Positions 25,001-40,155 of a DNA stretch of 64,000 nt are shown here, piece after piece. Numbering within the stretch: the first letter of the stretch is position 1; the number at the start of each line of letters is the position of its first letter. Source of the stretch: Lyophyllum atratum. Lineage: Eukaryota; Basidiomycota; Agaricomycetes; Agaricales; Lyophyllaceae. The notes beneath the pieces were generated by a model, which was not told the origin of the DNA, did no database searches, and saw only the letters and a list, made by a program, of their open reading frames with translations. The position numbers and the translations under genes were made by a program. The stretch spans positions 1,550,001 through 1,614,000 of the forward strand of contig JACGCN010000005.1 of NCBI GenBank assembly GCA_014905825.1. Reading direction: 5' to 3'.

Positions 25001-26507
25001 ATTTGAAGGAGTTTAACGGGGAGAGGCGCCAGTCCAGAGATATATATCACGACAAGTGGACTGGGGAGCCGTGAGCCACCAAGGCAAAAGGAAAAGGAAT
25101 TTGGGGAACGATGTACACTTTGACCAGTCCGACTGGCGGACTTCAATTTTTTACGATGGCACGTGCTGGTCGGTCGGCACAGCCCGAACAATTCACCAGA
25201 AACTCTTTCGCTTTCGGCCTCGTTGTCGTCGCTCCCTGCGCCTTCATTCCACCCGTCGCTGCTCTTACGTGTCCTCATAGAATACGGACCCCTTCCTCGT
25301 GCCAGCCCCGCTTTTTCTCTCGATCCAAGACGTCTGCCCAGCATTTAACCCTGCTATTGTTCCTAGGGGTTTTGTTACCACGCTCATCCCTGCAGTTACC
25401 CCTCCTGTTCATGATCTTACCATGGGATCTGTCTGGTGGCGCCTACGAGGCTTACCCACGGGCCAGAGGTTATCGGACAAAGCAACCCACCTGTACCGGA
25501 TCCGACCCTTCCATCGATAAGGGGTCGGGGCGATGTTGGCACAGCATCATGGCAGACACTCCAATTTTGAAAGCACACCTATAGCTCGCTTTGTCGTAAA
25601 CACCGGCATCTCATCACCCTTGCACACATGATGTGAATCGTCCTACCTTAATTAATGAAGAAGTACGATCTCGCAACGGAAGGTGATCACTCAGAAGAAA
25701 CGTTCTGCCCTTTCTCACAAGTCACGATCGCCCAATAATAGAACCTGTGTAAATGTCCAGGGTCTGTATGCTTCACCTTCGCACACCCTTATCCAACGCT
25801 TTCCGCATGTTTAGATCTGGCCAGCGCCAATTATATTAGCGCCTGCCGGGCGCTTCAGCAAGAGCGAATGAAGCCTCACACATCTCCGATGGCCACCTCT
25901 TTCTATCCACCAACGTTGCGAATTAGCGAAGTTAAACGAAAGGGATGAAATGATGAACGAAAGAATTCGAGAAGCATTTATCTTCAAGACCTCGTTTGGC
26001 GAAGCTATGTATTAAGGGATTCCACCTGAAGGAGAGACACAGAGATCATCTGTGATGGTCCAGACCATGACAGATGATCTGCATATCCAAAATCGCGTTG
26101 TTAACATTGCGAATTGTAGATCCTTATGCCATGTGGTCGTAGTGCACATGGAATGTCTTCGCCAAGTGCTTTCCCCCTCTGTTAGTATCAGCACCTTTCC
26201 AGACATTCCCGACCCCATACCCGCGTGCACGTGATGGCCGCGCCCTCTGTCAAGACAATCTATAGTCAGCGAAGCATTGCCAAGTCCACTCCTGCGCCAT
26301 CCAACCTCCCTGAAGACGATATGGGTGAATGGTATGATGAACACGTAAAGCGAAGTTGCACATGGGCATCGTCTGCCAAGCCCTCTCTAGTCGCTTTTGC
26401 TGACAGCAGCACTTCTCAACCAACGAAAGGATAACTCTCTTGCCCGCCTATAAGGTGCGCCTCAGGTATCAGCCCAAATTGTTTGCCTCCCGCCGCTCAC
26501 CCCTATC
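25001..26507. other. Divergent promoter region, 1.5 kb
   Basis: It separates the CK1 and M28 aminopeptidase starts and should carry both promoters. Several open frames cross it without domain or splice support. Confidence 0.55.
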
Positions 26508-28476
26508 ATGCGCACCTTGCCGGGCTCCCTCTCGCTTCTTGCTGCCCTGTCCGTGGCGGAGGCTGGACTACCACTCTTCCCTCCCGTCCTCCCAATCTTC
26601 AACAAGCTCACCCCTGCGAAGCTGGAGGCTTCTATTCGGCTCGAAAACCTCCTAGGTCACTCTAAGAAGTTGTGGCAATTCGCTACCTTACCAGGAGCTG
26701 GCACAACACGCTCCTTTGGCACGAAGGGCTTCAACGCGTCAGCCGATTACGTCGCGAAATTGGTATGGATGCCTTGCGATCCCACATACCTAAACGTCCT
26801 GACGCGTTCCTCAAGGCAAGGGATCACGGATATCGCGTCGAAAGGCAGACACTCATCTACCCTGCCACCACGATCGTCTCGAATGCCCTGAAGATCAATG
26901 ATGCAGACATCCCAAAGTCGGAGATCACAACATTCCAATGTACGTAACGGTAATGGCTCTTGCATGGTGTAAACACTTAAACCCTCTCAGTTTCGGCATC
27001 TGCGTCTCTGACTGCACCCCTCATCCTTGTTCCCAGCCTCGGCTGCGACCCAGCTAACTACGATGGCCTGAACGCCGCTGGCAAGATCGTTCTCGTTCTA
27101 CGGGGCAATTGCACGTTTGTTGAGAAAGGGCAGCTAGCACAGGCTGCAGGCGTCGGAGGCCTTATCCTCCGCAACAATGTCGCGGGACCTCCTGTTGCTT
27201 CCCGCCTCAATCCGACCTTTGAGACCAACCCCCCGGCGCTCTCCATCTCACAGGCCGCAGCGGCGCCCATCGTGGACAGATTGATCGCCGGAGAGGCTAT
27301 TTCCGCCACCTTGGATATCGAAGTCATCAACGAGTATCGTTCCAGCGACAACGTCATCGCCACTTCGAAACATGGCGACCAGAACAAGATCCTTTTGGTG
27401 GGTTCTCACCTGGATTCTGTGCCAGCTGGAGCTGGCATCAACGACGATGGTGTAAGTTTACTGTTTCGATTGATATCTGCAGGCACTTGCTTATATCATT
27501 GTAGAGCGGGACAGCAACAATTGCAGAGATCGCTATTCAGCTGTCGAAGTTTAGCGGTTTGAAGAACGCCATTCGCTTTGCGTGGTGGACTGTACGTTGC
27601 ATCTACTGTTCGCATTTCGTGGTCGCTGACTCTAGAGTCCAGGCGGAGGAAGTTGGTCTCATTGGCTCTCACTTTTATGTCGAGCACCTTCCTGCCAAGG
27701 AGAAGGCTAAGATTTTTGCCAACATTAACCTCGACATGACTGCCAGCACCAACTATATCATAGGTAAGCTGAGACCCCGTATCTACTCAGCATTTTCTTG
27801 TTGCTGACGATGGCATCCTCCAGGCGTTTACGATGCTGACAACTCTACGGGTCTCGATACCGGTCTCCCAGCACCTGCCGGAAGCGCCGCGATCGAGAAG
27901 CTCTATCAAATTCATTATGATAAACGTGGAATCAACCACACTAACTGTACATGGCTCCTCCACGATTCATTCTTGCGAGATCTCACCGTCTTTCTCAGAT
28001 CCTTTCACCGCCGGAAGTGACTACCGGCCTTTCCTTGATGTCCGTTTACTCTCCGCCTTGCAGAAAGGAGTAACATAAACTGAAGTATCTTACACTCAGG
28101 CTGGTATCCCCTCTGGAGGTGTCGCTACTGGTGCGGGAGGGCTCAAGACCGCTCATGAGGTTGCCCTCTTTGGTGGCCAGGAAGGAATCCAATAGTTCGT
28201 GACATCCATTCCCTTGTGTGTACGGTCCATGACTTCCGTCTCCCCAGCGATCCCTGCTACCACCAAGCGTGCGACACCCTCGACAACCTGGCGTACGAAC
28301 CTTACCTGTGGAACGCTCGCGCCACTGCCGACGTGATCGCACAGCTCTTGACCACCGACCCCAAGATCATTCTGAAGGATCCTCCCCGCCTCACGAAGCT
28401 CCTCGCTGGGGTTCAGCAGTTCGATCACGCTGTTGATCTCGGCGAAGAGTGCCACCCTCACCTCGACAAACTGTAG
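26508..28476 (+). CDS. Secreted M28 aminopeptidase with PA domain
   Basis: 511 residues from exons 26508-26762, 26816-26939, 26991-27451, 27505-27591, 27643-27763, 27824-27946, 27999-28039, 28100-28194, 28248-28476. A signal peptide (1-19) is followed by a prodomain-like segment, a PA insert (SLGCDPANYDG, GKIVLVLRGNCTFVEK) and the M28 core. Zinc ligands are in place: His/Asp in GSHLDSVPAGAGINDDGSG, the Glu pair in WWTAEEVGLIGS, Asp in NINLDMTAS and His in DPCYHQACDT. It should trim N-terminal residues from peptides outside the cell or in the vacuole (leucine aminopeptidase 2 type). The last 60 residues are a family-typical helical tail. Confidence 0.93.
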
Positions 28477-28899
28477 ACCAAGCCGAAACATCGAAATGCT
28501 GCTGTGATGTACTCGTACAAAGCCTGTTGTAGGAACAAATCAAATCTATTCGGTACGAAGATCGTTCATCAAGGCACTTCAGAGTTGCGCCTATGGAAAG
28601 ACGGAAACAGTCAGATACTGGTATGGCGAGGGGTCATCTGATGTCCTGAAAGTATATGGCAGCCGCGAGGAGCTCGAGACTCGATGTTTATTTTCAGACC
28701 GACAGGATTACCTCTTTTGGGGGATTGGGAAGGTTGCCCAAACATGGGAATTTGTAAGACGCAGATGACGTTGCGGAAGCAACTCACTTATTCCAAAATG
28801 TTCCGCGCTTGGAAAGCAGGCCCATAAAGAGTAGTTATATATGTCGCACCTTCCTGCTATCCCCTCAGCGCAACGCATTGACTGCGAGCATCATCGATC
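28477..28899. other. Intergenic
   Basis: It holds the 3' end of the aminopeptidase and the SDR promoter, including a TATATA at 28836-28841. Nothing else was recognised. Confidence 0.55.
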
Positions 28900-30347
28900 A
28901 TGTCGACCGACGTACCCAGAACCAGCATCCTCATGACCGGTGCAACGGGTTTGTCAACTATCGCGCACCTGACTTCCCACATTGCTAATGAGTCGTTCGC
29001 AGGATACATCGGAGGCTCTGTTTTGTGCCGTTTCCTTGAACGTAAAGATTTCAAATCTCTGGACATAAATGCTATTGTTCGTACGCGAGGAAAGGCCGAG
29101 CAATTGAACTCCTTGGGCATCTTCACCGTCATAGGGTCCCATTCTGCTTATGACTTCGTATCGGGATTGGCGTCCACAGCGGATGTTGTTTTTTCTATGG
29201 TTCGCCGACGGTTGTCTCAATGGAGGTCCTTGCTTGTGCCCTAATGCTGCGAATAAGGCAGATGCCGATGACACCAAAGCCGCTGCAGGCATTCTAGACG
29301 GTCTCAAGAAGAAGTACGAGGCCACTGGAAAACCACCCGTCTTGATCCATACGGTGCATCCTCTTTTTATTCTATGCACCTATCCCACCTAACTATTTCT
29401 GCTTAGTCTGGAACTGGTACATATATCAGAGCCTTGAGTGTGGCGAAATGACTGACAGCTGATACATAGGTGTCATTGCCGACAACGCGTGCGGGGAGTA
29501 TGCGTCCGACACGATCTATGATGATATGAACCCTGACCAGATCGAATCGCTCCCCCCTACCCAACTGCACCGTCCTGTCGACCTGATGATCATAAACGCA
29601 GACAAAGAGGGTACGACATTTCCGGTCTAAATTTACTTCTATCTAATTACGTGTGGCGTTTCATGTCCGCAGGTTACATCAGAAGTTACATCATCGCTCC
29701 CTCTACAATTTATGGCGTCGTCAATAATCGACTTGTCGAAATGGGAGTTCAAAACCCGCACTCCATTCAGATCCCAGCTCTGATCGATGCGTCTTTGGAT
29801 CGGGGACAGGGCGGAATGGTTGGGCCTGGCAAAAACATCTGGCCCAATGTCAGCAACGATGATAGTATGCAAACCCGTTGTTTTCTGGGAGCAAGATCGC
29901 TCATCCCTTACAAATAGTCGCGGACCTCTTCCTGGTTCTTTACGACTCCATCATGACGAACCCCTCTGGCACAGGTCACGGCCGCGAAGGCTTCTACTTT
30001 GGTGAGAACGGCGAACATAGCTTGTACGAAGTCGGCAAGGCGATTGCCGAGCTACTTGTCGAGATTGGGAGGGGCGTGAGTGCCGAACCGACACCGTTCA
30101 CCAAGGAGGAAATCGACAAATACTTCGCGGTACGTTCGGATGTCGACGGCCCCTGTTTTGACTAGAGCTGTATTCAAGTCTTCCATAGGGATCTTATTAT
30201 CTAGGTTCCAACGCGCGTTGCCGAGCCAACCGCGCGCGCTCCATTGGGTGGATCCCGAAGAAACCTAAGTCTAGCATGTTCGCGAGCATTGCGCCTGAGA
30301 TTTCCGCCGCTATGACCGGGGAGAGAAAGGCGGCAGTGCTCAGATAA
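28900..30347 (+). CDS. NAD(P)-binding Rossmann protein, extended SDR/NmrA-like
   Basis: 351 residues from exons 28900-28948, 29003-29199, 29258-29353, 29407-29416, 29470-29610, 29673-29864, 29918-30129, 30189-30347. The N-terminus has the dinucleotide motif TGATGYIGG, split by intron 1. YIRSYIIAPSTIYGVV and GFYFGENGEHSLYEV fit atypical extended SDRs such as NAD-dependent epimerases and NmrA-like proteins. I see no clear YxxxK pair, so it may be a regulator or reductase of unknown substrate. The C-terminus (SNARCRANRARSIGW) is typical of this fungal group. Exon 4 is 10 nt; skipping it would break the frame. Confidence 0.87.
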
Positions 30348-30893
30348 ATACCTTTCCTCCCTGAAAACAAAAGTCTTGTAGATCTATTTCAATGTCTTAA
30401 TACGCCTTATGCAAGGCTGAGCCTTTCTGCGTACACTCGATCGCGCCGTAATGCGTTGCTGGTGTTACTTACCTACATCGCCTCCGGTTCCCCGTTCAGC
30501 TTTTCCATGTGAATGGGGTCGGCCTGTTCTGGGTCCCGCAAGATGAGCGCAGTGAAAGCCGCCGGCCCTGATACTCATTGACCGAGCTTCCTCTACTGCG
30601 TTTGCTCGGGATCGGCCACACTACTCATACTCTCTGCACAGTTTATCAATGAACAAGTGACAGAGCTGGCTGCTGGGCTCCTTGTGGGCTCCCGCAGAAG
30701 AATCCGCAAAAGAACCAAATTTATCTTGAACCTATTCGGGAACTGCGTGGCTATCGTAACGTGGATGTAGGTATCGATGCGTACAAGGAAACTTTGGCGG
30801 AGAGGATGAGTCCTACAATTATGTATTTGATGTATGATCATGGGCGCATGAAAATAAGCCTCACAAAAGAAAGCCGTACATCTAGTCGAAGAC
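30348..30893. other. Convergent intergenic
   Basis: It lies between the SDR stop (+) and the GH7 stop (-). It presumably carries both 3' UTRs; no other gene was seen. Confidence 0.6.
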
Positions 30894-32554
30894 TCAGAGG
30901 CACTGGCTATAGTAGGGGTTGAGGACCTGGCAGCTGGTGCCACTAGTGCAGGCAGTAGGGCCAGTCCAGCCGTTGCCACCGCTGGTGATAAGTGAATGCT
31001 AATAAGCACCCCATGTCACAAAAGCGTTCATAGAAAGAACTCACCATTGACCGTACTTGACTTGCGTCGCAGAGGGGGTACCGCCCGTGGTGGTGCTGCT
31101 AGTGGGGGGCTGCGAGGTGCCAGTGCCGCCACCGGTGTACGTCGAGCCGATATCTCCAAATTTGATGTTGGAGAACGTGACGGAAGCGTCGGGAGAGTTC
31201 GCTTCGACGTCGGTGGGCACACCCGAGGTGGTAGCGCAGGTCCCGCGTTTGACACCGGGCTTGGACGCATCACCGTCAGTGGGGTAGGCGCTGTCAAGCC
31301 AGAGCATGTTGGCTGCATGGTCGTCCCAGACACTCAACACCAACACCATCCCGGCGCCAGCAGCCTTGCTGATGCCAGCCAAGCCACCCTTGCTCTGGAA
31401 CTGCGTCTTGTCGCCAAAGACGGACTTTTGGGCGTCGCAGAAGGCGTCGGTGACGGAGTCGTAGGCGCTCATGCCGGGGACGTTGACTTTGGAGTTTTGG
31501 ATGACGACACCGTTCTGGACGTAGAGACGGCGGATCTCGCTGAGAGTGCCGGTAGCGGTGCCGGTGTTGGTGATAAATTGGGTGACGACAGTGAACTTTT
31601 TGGAGGTGTCGACTTTGAGGCCCTTGCCGTAGAAGCCGGTATCACCCATGCGGTAAGAGTTGAAATCGCAACCGTCGGGGTCGCAGACTGTGGCGTAGCG
31701 GTCGGTGGTTCCGCACGCAGCGCCGGAGCAGCGGGTGAGGCCGGTGCCGGCGCAGGGATGGGGAGTGTAGGCTGTGGCGACGGAGTTGGCTTCCCAGACA
31801 TCCATCTCGTTACAGCAGGCACCGTATTGGCCGGATCCCGCGTTAGGATCGTTGGGAGATCCATTCCAGCCGACGGAGTTGGCCTAAGATGCAAGTTAAT
31901 AGAGATAAAGATATGTGAGGGCTAATTGAGACCCACCTCTCCGTTAATGAACTTGATGTCCCTGGGGCACTGCGAGTCGCAGTATCCAGTCCCATACTTG
32001 GCACCAGCCTTGTTGGTGGGGAACTTGGCCAGACCACCATCTGCATCCATCTCAGAGAAGTAGAGAGCGCCATTGAGGCCGCAGGGGAGGTTGGAGACGT
32101 CAACGTCAAACGTGAACTCCTGGTTAAGGAGCTTGAACATCTCGTACTTGCTATCAGAGTTCATGAGGTAGACGCGGGAACCAATGTTCTTTCCGTTCGC
32201 GTTGCTGGTGACGAACTTGAGCGTCAGGGCATCGCCGCTCGTGGTGATACCGTAGGTGCCCTGGTAATCAGCACCGTCCAAAGCGCAGTTGGTCGCGCAG
32301 GTTTTGCCGTCAGCGCAAAGGGTGGTGTCCCAGGTGTTGCCGGTGTAGCAGTTCGTGTAGCCGGTGGTGGTGTGCACCCAGCGCCAGTTAGCGTCGAGAG
32401 TGATGGCACCGGAAGATTGTGCGGCGCATCCACCGCTCTTGGTGCACTTCTGCCAGGGAAGCTTGGGGTGCGTCTCGGCCGTGTTTGTGCCTACTTGCTG
32501 AGCAGACACGATGGCGAGGAAGGAGAGGGCAGTGAGAGCAACTTTTGGGAACAT
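30894..32554 (-). CDS. GH7 cellobiohydrolase with C-terminal CBM1
   Basis: 514 residues from exons 31937-32554, 31045-31883 and 30894-30981. A signal peptide (1-18) precedes the mature start [12 protein letters not shown]. The GH7 catalytic triad is in [11 protein letters not shown] (E-x-D-x-x-E). The surrounding GH7 blocks [28 protein letters not shown] and [17 protein letters not shown] are intact. A Thr/Ser/Gly-rich linker leads to a CBM1 ([16 protein letters not shown] through NPYYSQCL) with four Cys and the aromatic cellulose-binding face. The last intron falls inside the first Cys codon of the CBM, so nearly the whole binding module is one exon. It is a processive exo-cellulase releasing cellobiose from chain ends, secreted, and normally induced on cellulose. 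Confidence 0.97.
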
Positions 32555-33159
32555 GGCTGAGGAGGGGCGTTGGGAGGCAGTCGACTGAAGGAGTTCGATG
32601 AGCTGAGGATATTGAGCACATTATTCCACTCTTTATACGACGGCTGGTGCGGAGAATATCCGGTACGCGTCCTGACGCGTCGCTTGGTATCGCAACCGTT
32701 CGACAAGACCAGCATATCTGCTTCCCAATGTGAAGGATGGCGAGAGGCTTGGTGGTATGTTCAGGATTGAGGAAAGTGTAAGCGATGGCGTCCTTGGCAG
32801 TCAGGGCGAAGCTGCAAGAGATCCCGAAGAGTAACCGCGAGAGTTGACCATCCGCAACCCTGGCATTTCTCCGAGTACAATCCATACCCAAGCCCAGAAA
32901 TCGACGGGAGGACTTCGGTGTCTTGGTATCCTGCTACGCGCATAGACGATATGTAATTCATCTCTTGTAGATTTACTGACACCAGCCATGATGCCCATTT
33001 CAGTCGGGTGACTTCCTGGCCGAGGCTGGCTGATCCTCCTGTTCAAATTGAACGCTCGGAGTATGTCTGCGGACAGTAGAGTTACGAGGGTAACAATGTG
33101 ACGGTCACAAACCTCAACACCATCTCCCAGCCAGATTAGATCCCCCCGCATCCGAACTG
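32555..33159. other. Divergent promoter region of GH7 and ASA1
   Basis: 605 bp serve an inducible cellulase (-) and a housekeeping WD40 gene (+). Beyond the GH7 TATA box I could not assign sites. Confidence 0.55.
32631..32637 (-). promoter_or_regulatory. TATA box of GH7 cellobiohydrolase
   Basis: TATAAAG on the minus strand, about 77 bp upstream of the ATG, at a suitable distance for a TATA-driven inducible gene. Confidence 0.6.
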
Positions 33160-34762
33160 ATGGCAGCCCCTCCACCCCCCGCCGCCCCCACCCACCTCCT
33201 CCGCACGCACTCCACCCCCATCCACGCCCTCTCCATCTCCCCCGACAACGAGCGCCTCTACTCAGGCGACGCCTCCGGCCTCGTCGTCGTCACCTCCACC
33301 CGCTCCCTCCGCCCAATCACATCCTGGAACCCGCACGAGGACGCCCTCCTCGGCATCGAAGAATGGGGGAACCATATCATCACGTACGTCCTCCTGCTCT
33401 ATCATCTCACAGCATTTCAGCTCACGCGATGTATGTATGTGTAGGCACGCCAGGGACAACAAACTACACGTGTGGACACGCGTCGAGGAGCTCCCGCCCT
33501 CCGCGCGTCTTGGCGGGTCGGCGGCGCAGACTTCTAGCGCTCTGCAGCCGGAACCGGCGCTGTGCTACTCTATGGACGTGAATGCGCTCAACTACTGCCG
33601 CTTCTCGTTGATGCCGCTCTCGCCACCTGATGCAGCGGGGGACGACGCTCGGGCGCTCGTTGCGTTGCCGAACCTGGTGGATTCTAGTTCCGTACGCTCA
33701 TCTTTATGTTGCCCTGACCCCTCGAATGACGTGAGGCGTGCAGGCGGACGTTTGGGCTCTGCCTTCGAGGGAGAGGATCCATGCAGCGGTCGGGCAGGCA
33801 GGCAAGACGTCGCTGTTCAATTCCGATCCTGCGGAAAGGTCGATGACAGGTATGCGGGTTCTATCTACTTGACGGGAACCATTTTTCGTTCTGACGTGGT
33901 ATGAGTCTAGGCATAATCATGTCTCTCCACCTCTTCAGCGTCCCCCGGGACGCGTCCTCCTCCTCCTCCTCAACTTCGACCGTGACGGGTAACGAACTGA
34001 GGCTGCTTTGCGCGTACGAAAGTGGATCCGTGACACTACGTAGGTACGCCAGGACGGACAAATCCACATCGGTAGAAGGGGCGGGGTGGGAAGTCATTTG
34101 GGACGCGAAGCTACACGTCGAATCAGGTACGCTTTCCACACCACTCTGAACACATGTACGCCTTTACTTACACCCGATCCAGTCATGGCGATGCGGGTAT
34201 CCCGGACCAACGACTTTGCCCTAACGGTGTCGGCGGACCACATCGTCGGGCGGTACGATCTGACGGTACCCTCCCCCTCCTCACTAGTCACGCACGGTTT
34301 CGCTGATTGATCCTCCGCGAAAGAACCCGGACGTCTCGACGGCGTGCGTAGCGCATCGCACGAAACACCCTGGGAACGGGGCGGTGGCTATCCGTGATGA
34401 TGGGCGGGTGTGTGCCATTGGGCGGTGGGATGGGAGGTACGTCTCGTGTTTCCTTAAGTGTTTCCGATCATTGCTCACGCCTTGGCAGTATCAGGCTTTA
34501 CGCGGCGCGCACGATGAAGGCGCTTGGTACGCTAAAGTACCATAAAACAGGGTGCCAGGCCGTGGAGTTTTCGCGCTCGCTCGACACGGTTACGGAAGGA
34601 ACTGGAAATCGTGGTGGTGGTGGTGGTGGTGAGGACGACGAGGATAGCAGCGACGACGAGATGGGTAAAGATGAGAAGGAGGAAAGGGCACGGTGGTTGG
34701 TGGCTGGGGGCAAGGACAACCGGGTTTCAATATGGTCGTTGATGAGCTTTCAGAAAACATGA
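33160..34762 (+). CDS. ASA1: ASTRA-associated WD40 protein Asa1
   Basis: 420 residues from exons 33160-33383, 33445-33691, 33744-33849, 33911-34126, 34183-34265, 34324-34436, 34489-34762. WD-type blades are visible: HSTPIHALSISPDNERLYSGD, HARDNKLHVWTRVEE, DVWALPSRERIHAAVG (an Asa1 hallmark), GIIMSLHLF..LLCAYESGSVTLRRY, CAIGRWDGSIRLYAART and a last blade ending VSIWSLMSF. Asa1 works with Tra1, Tti1/2 and Tel2 in assembling PIKK-containing complexes such as SAGA and NuA4. An acidic Gly-rich insert (about residues 365-390) interrupts the last blade. The intron 34266-34323 was chosen because it alone joins the blades in frame. Confidence 0.85.
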
Positions 34763-35085
34763 CTTCTTGCTCCTCGGCGCGTCTCGACAAGTTCCTCAGT
34801 TCATTTAGTGCGTGAAGTGAAAGAGCACCGGGCCCACCCCCTCGAAACTAGTATTCCGGTGATCCATTAATCTTGCTATGCTGTCCAATAATATAGGATA
34901 TAGAGAGATACACAGCGCCATCCGAAACACATCATCCATACATAGATCCGCACTTCGATTCTGCTCGATTGTTTATTTATAACTATCATCCATCTAACAA
35001 CCCAAGTCAGTTCAACAACGACAGACGTAGTAGAGGGTTCGAATGTGAGAGTACGCACCAGTACTATACATCACAAGGCAGGACG
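34763..35085. other. Convergent intergenic
   Basis: Short spacer between the stops of ASA1 (+) and the Bsd2-like gene (-). Nothing else was recognised. Confidence 0.6.
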
Positions 35086-36460
35086 CTACAACAGCCCTGC
35101 CGCCCTGAGATCGCGCGTAAGCCTCGCATCCTCCGCCGCCTGCACCGCCCTCGCGTGTGCGAGCCTCGTCTGCGCCTCCTCGTCTTCAGTAAAGGACATG
35201 CCAAAGACGCTGGAGATGTTACGGCGGATGGCGATGTCGCGTTCGATTTGTTCGGGGGTGACGACGGCGGGTGGTGCGGCTGCGGCGCGGATGGAGCTTT
35301 CCCAGCGTTTTATGCGCCAGTAGCCGATTACGGAAGAGAGGAAGATGAACCAGCCTAAGAGTGGGGGACGGGGTTGACTTAGTCGAGAGTTAATTGAGAA
35401 GGAGCAGAGAGATCTACCTAGCGTCATGAAGAGGAAGGCTAACCAATCTCTCGACGTCACGGCAGGGAAAATGGTATCATCCGCCACCGGCGCCGCCTTA
35501 TCCACCCCCGTCGGCAAAGGACCCGCCACCACGTCCTTCGCCGTGTCGGGGTCGGTAGCGCCCATAGAGCGTGAGTAGAACCCTAGCTGAATGAGGGTCA
35601 GCCCCAGGCCCGCGCGGGAGCCGAACTTGGCGGCGTGGGAGGTGTGGAGGAGGTAGGTGAAGAGGAAGCCGATGAATTGGAAGAAGAAGGAGATGAAGAG
35701 GTTGATGGCGAAGAGCCACATGGAGCCGGTGGGGAGGTCGTCGACGATCATGTCGGCGTTGGGGTCGTCGGAGGCGGGGGCGTGGACGGTGGTTTCCCAG
35801 TAGGGCGGGACGGCGTCGGCTTGGGCCTCGGAGTAGGTCTGGTATTCGGGTTAGGGATGGGAGGGAAGGGGGGAGAGGGAAAGGGAAAGGGGAGCGTACT
35901 GGTGGGACCTCCTTTTGGTTGTCCTCGGGGACCATGAAGATGTTGCCGTCTGGACCTTCGATGACCTGCGCTGGCTGGGGCTTGGCCATCACGTTGGCAA
36001 AGACGCCGTCGTTTTCGATGCCGGCGCCGACGACGGAGCGTGAGGCATGGGACGACTCGTGTGTGGGTACGCGGACGTAGTGGGAGGGCAGGATTGCGCC
36101 GACTGCCCTACGGAAGAATGACGGGCGGGGGCGGTTGACGCTTCGCACGGGGGTGCTGGGGAGCAGGCCGTTGGAGTTGCCAAAGTCGTTGGGGAGGGCG
36201 CGGGAAGAGGGGGCTGGGGGCGAGCCGGGTGGGGGGCAGTCGTACTCGCGCTCAAAGTCGTAGGCGCCGGGGATGGAGCTTGTTGGTTCGTCGTCTTCTG
36301 TGGTACGGTGGGTGGTGGTGGGCTTGGCGTGGGTCAGTGGGGTGGATTCGTGTGCTGTGTTTAGAGTGTCTTCTTCGTCTTCGCTGTCGGACTCGAACGC
36401 AGCGTGGAGTTCCTGATCAGCGTCTGGACCTGCGAGCGGAGCATAGCGGGCGGACGACAT
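35086..36460 (-). CDS. BSD2: Bsd2/NDFIP-family Rsp5 adaptor, three-TM protein
   Basis: 416 residues from exons 35900-36460, 35418-35838 and 35086-35354, starting MSSARYAPL. The first 210 residues are disordered, Pro/Ser-rich and acidic. After the first intron comes a PY-like VPPYWE site, then the family core DMIVDDLPTGSMWLFAIN, a membrane segment through FFFQFIGFLFTYLLHTSHAA, a second around GLGLTLIQLGFYS, and a third in WLAFLFMTLGWFIFLSSVIGYW. Bsd2 recruits the ubiquitin ligase Rsp5 to sort metal transporters and other membrane cargo in Golgi and endosomes. Canonical relatives have PPxY; here only VPPY is visible. Confidence 0.88.
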
Positions 36461-36743
36461 GCACACGGCGGATAAGGGAGAGTGGAGGTCTCGAGGTTGA
36501 CGGAGACTGGTGGTACAAGATATACAGGGTAACTAGGAGGAAAGGTCACACAGTCTGACAATCCATCACATCTTGATCAACTTGTAGTCTGACTTCAAGT
36601 CAGTGACTAGTTTGATGATAACTGAGAGAACGTTCCAGATTTGTTGTGGTTTCAATGATGGGAATTGGTAATGGGATGGACTAGAGTGACGTCACACGGA
36701 CATGGACGCGTTCTTCATGCGATTTCCACGTTCACTGACCACC

Positions 36744-39413
<2,670 letters not shown>

Positions 39414-40155
39414 GGGAGGATTAACGAGGATTTAGACTCTGATTGTAATAGATACACATGTACAAAAACGAATGAATCAAACCATGTATGGAATCTTCGA
39501 TAACTTTTGCAGATGTTCTGAAAGATTGTCGGGGAATTGTTCAGTGCTAATATCTCATAGTTTCGTGCGCGACGTGCAGGTTCCATGATGAAGTTTTTGA
39601 GTAATGGCGAATGACCATATCCTAAGATCATCTATATCAATGCATATCAGGAGCGCTACGCACAGGCTGTCAAGTGAGGCGCTGAGGACGTCATGCCCCG
39701 TGGCCCAACTGTAGTCAAATGATGATCCTTCGAGGCAACTTCGAGGAATCAAGAAGTTTGGTACCATGGACATACGCGTGGATAAAATTCTTGACAAATT
39801 CTTCTTGTGCCTTACATACCCCTTCTTGACCCCGGTCGATCATATACACATAGACCGTATATTGATGGTGTTAAAGTTATTATTAACCCTCCTCGTGAGG
39901 CCGATGAGAAGTTGGAACTCACCTAAACCCGTTAGGCACGTCGGATACAAATTTCAAGGTACCCTCACCGAGATCCAAATTCTTGTCCACACACCTACTT
40001 CCCCAAAAAATAGCCCCAGTTAGACGCTCCAACGACCTAGAAACGGGCGGAAACAGTCACGGAACCTCTTCCTCGAGACTATAAAATGATACGCCCTTGA
40101 CACCATCCAATCATAATTTCCGGCCGCAAGTTTACCTCACTACACTGGAATAATC
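39414..40155. other. Intergenic
   Basis: It holds the SelO 3' end and the upstream region of the membrane-protein gene. Only a TATA box (annotated separately) was recognised. Confidence 0.55.
40080..40087 (+). promoter_or_regulatory. TATA box of the unrecognised membrane-protein gene
   Basis: TATAAAAT about 69 bp upstream of the ATG at 40156. Confidence 0.5.

Noticed and set aside
30996..31925. 309-codon Gly/Val-rich plus-strand frame opposite the GH7 gene
   Set aside because: It is antisense to the well-supported cellobiohydrolase exons, and its composition mirrors their codon bias.
35034..35065. ggttcgaa, resembling a tRNA T-loop
   Set aside because: The matching acceptor stem, anticodon arm and D-arm are absent, and the motif lies at the 3' end of the Bsd2-like gene.
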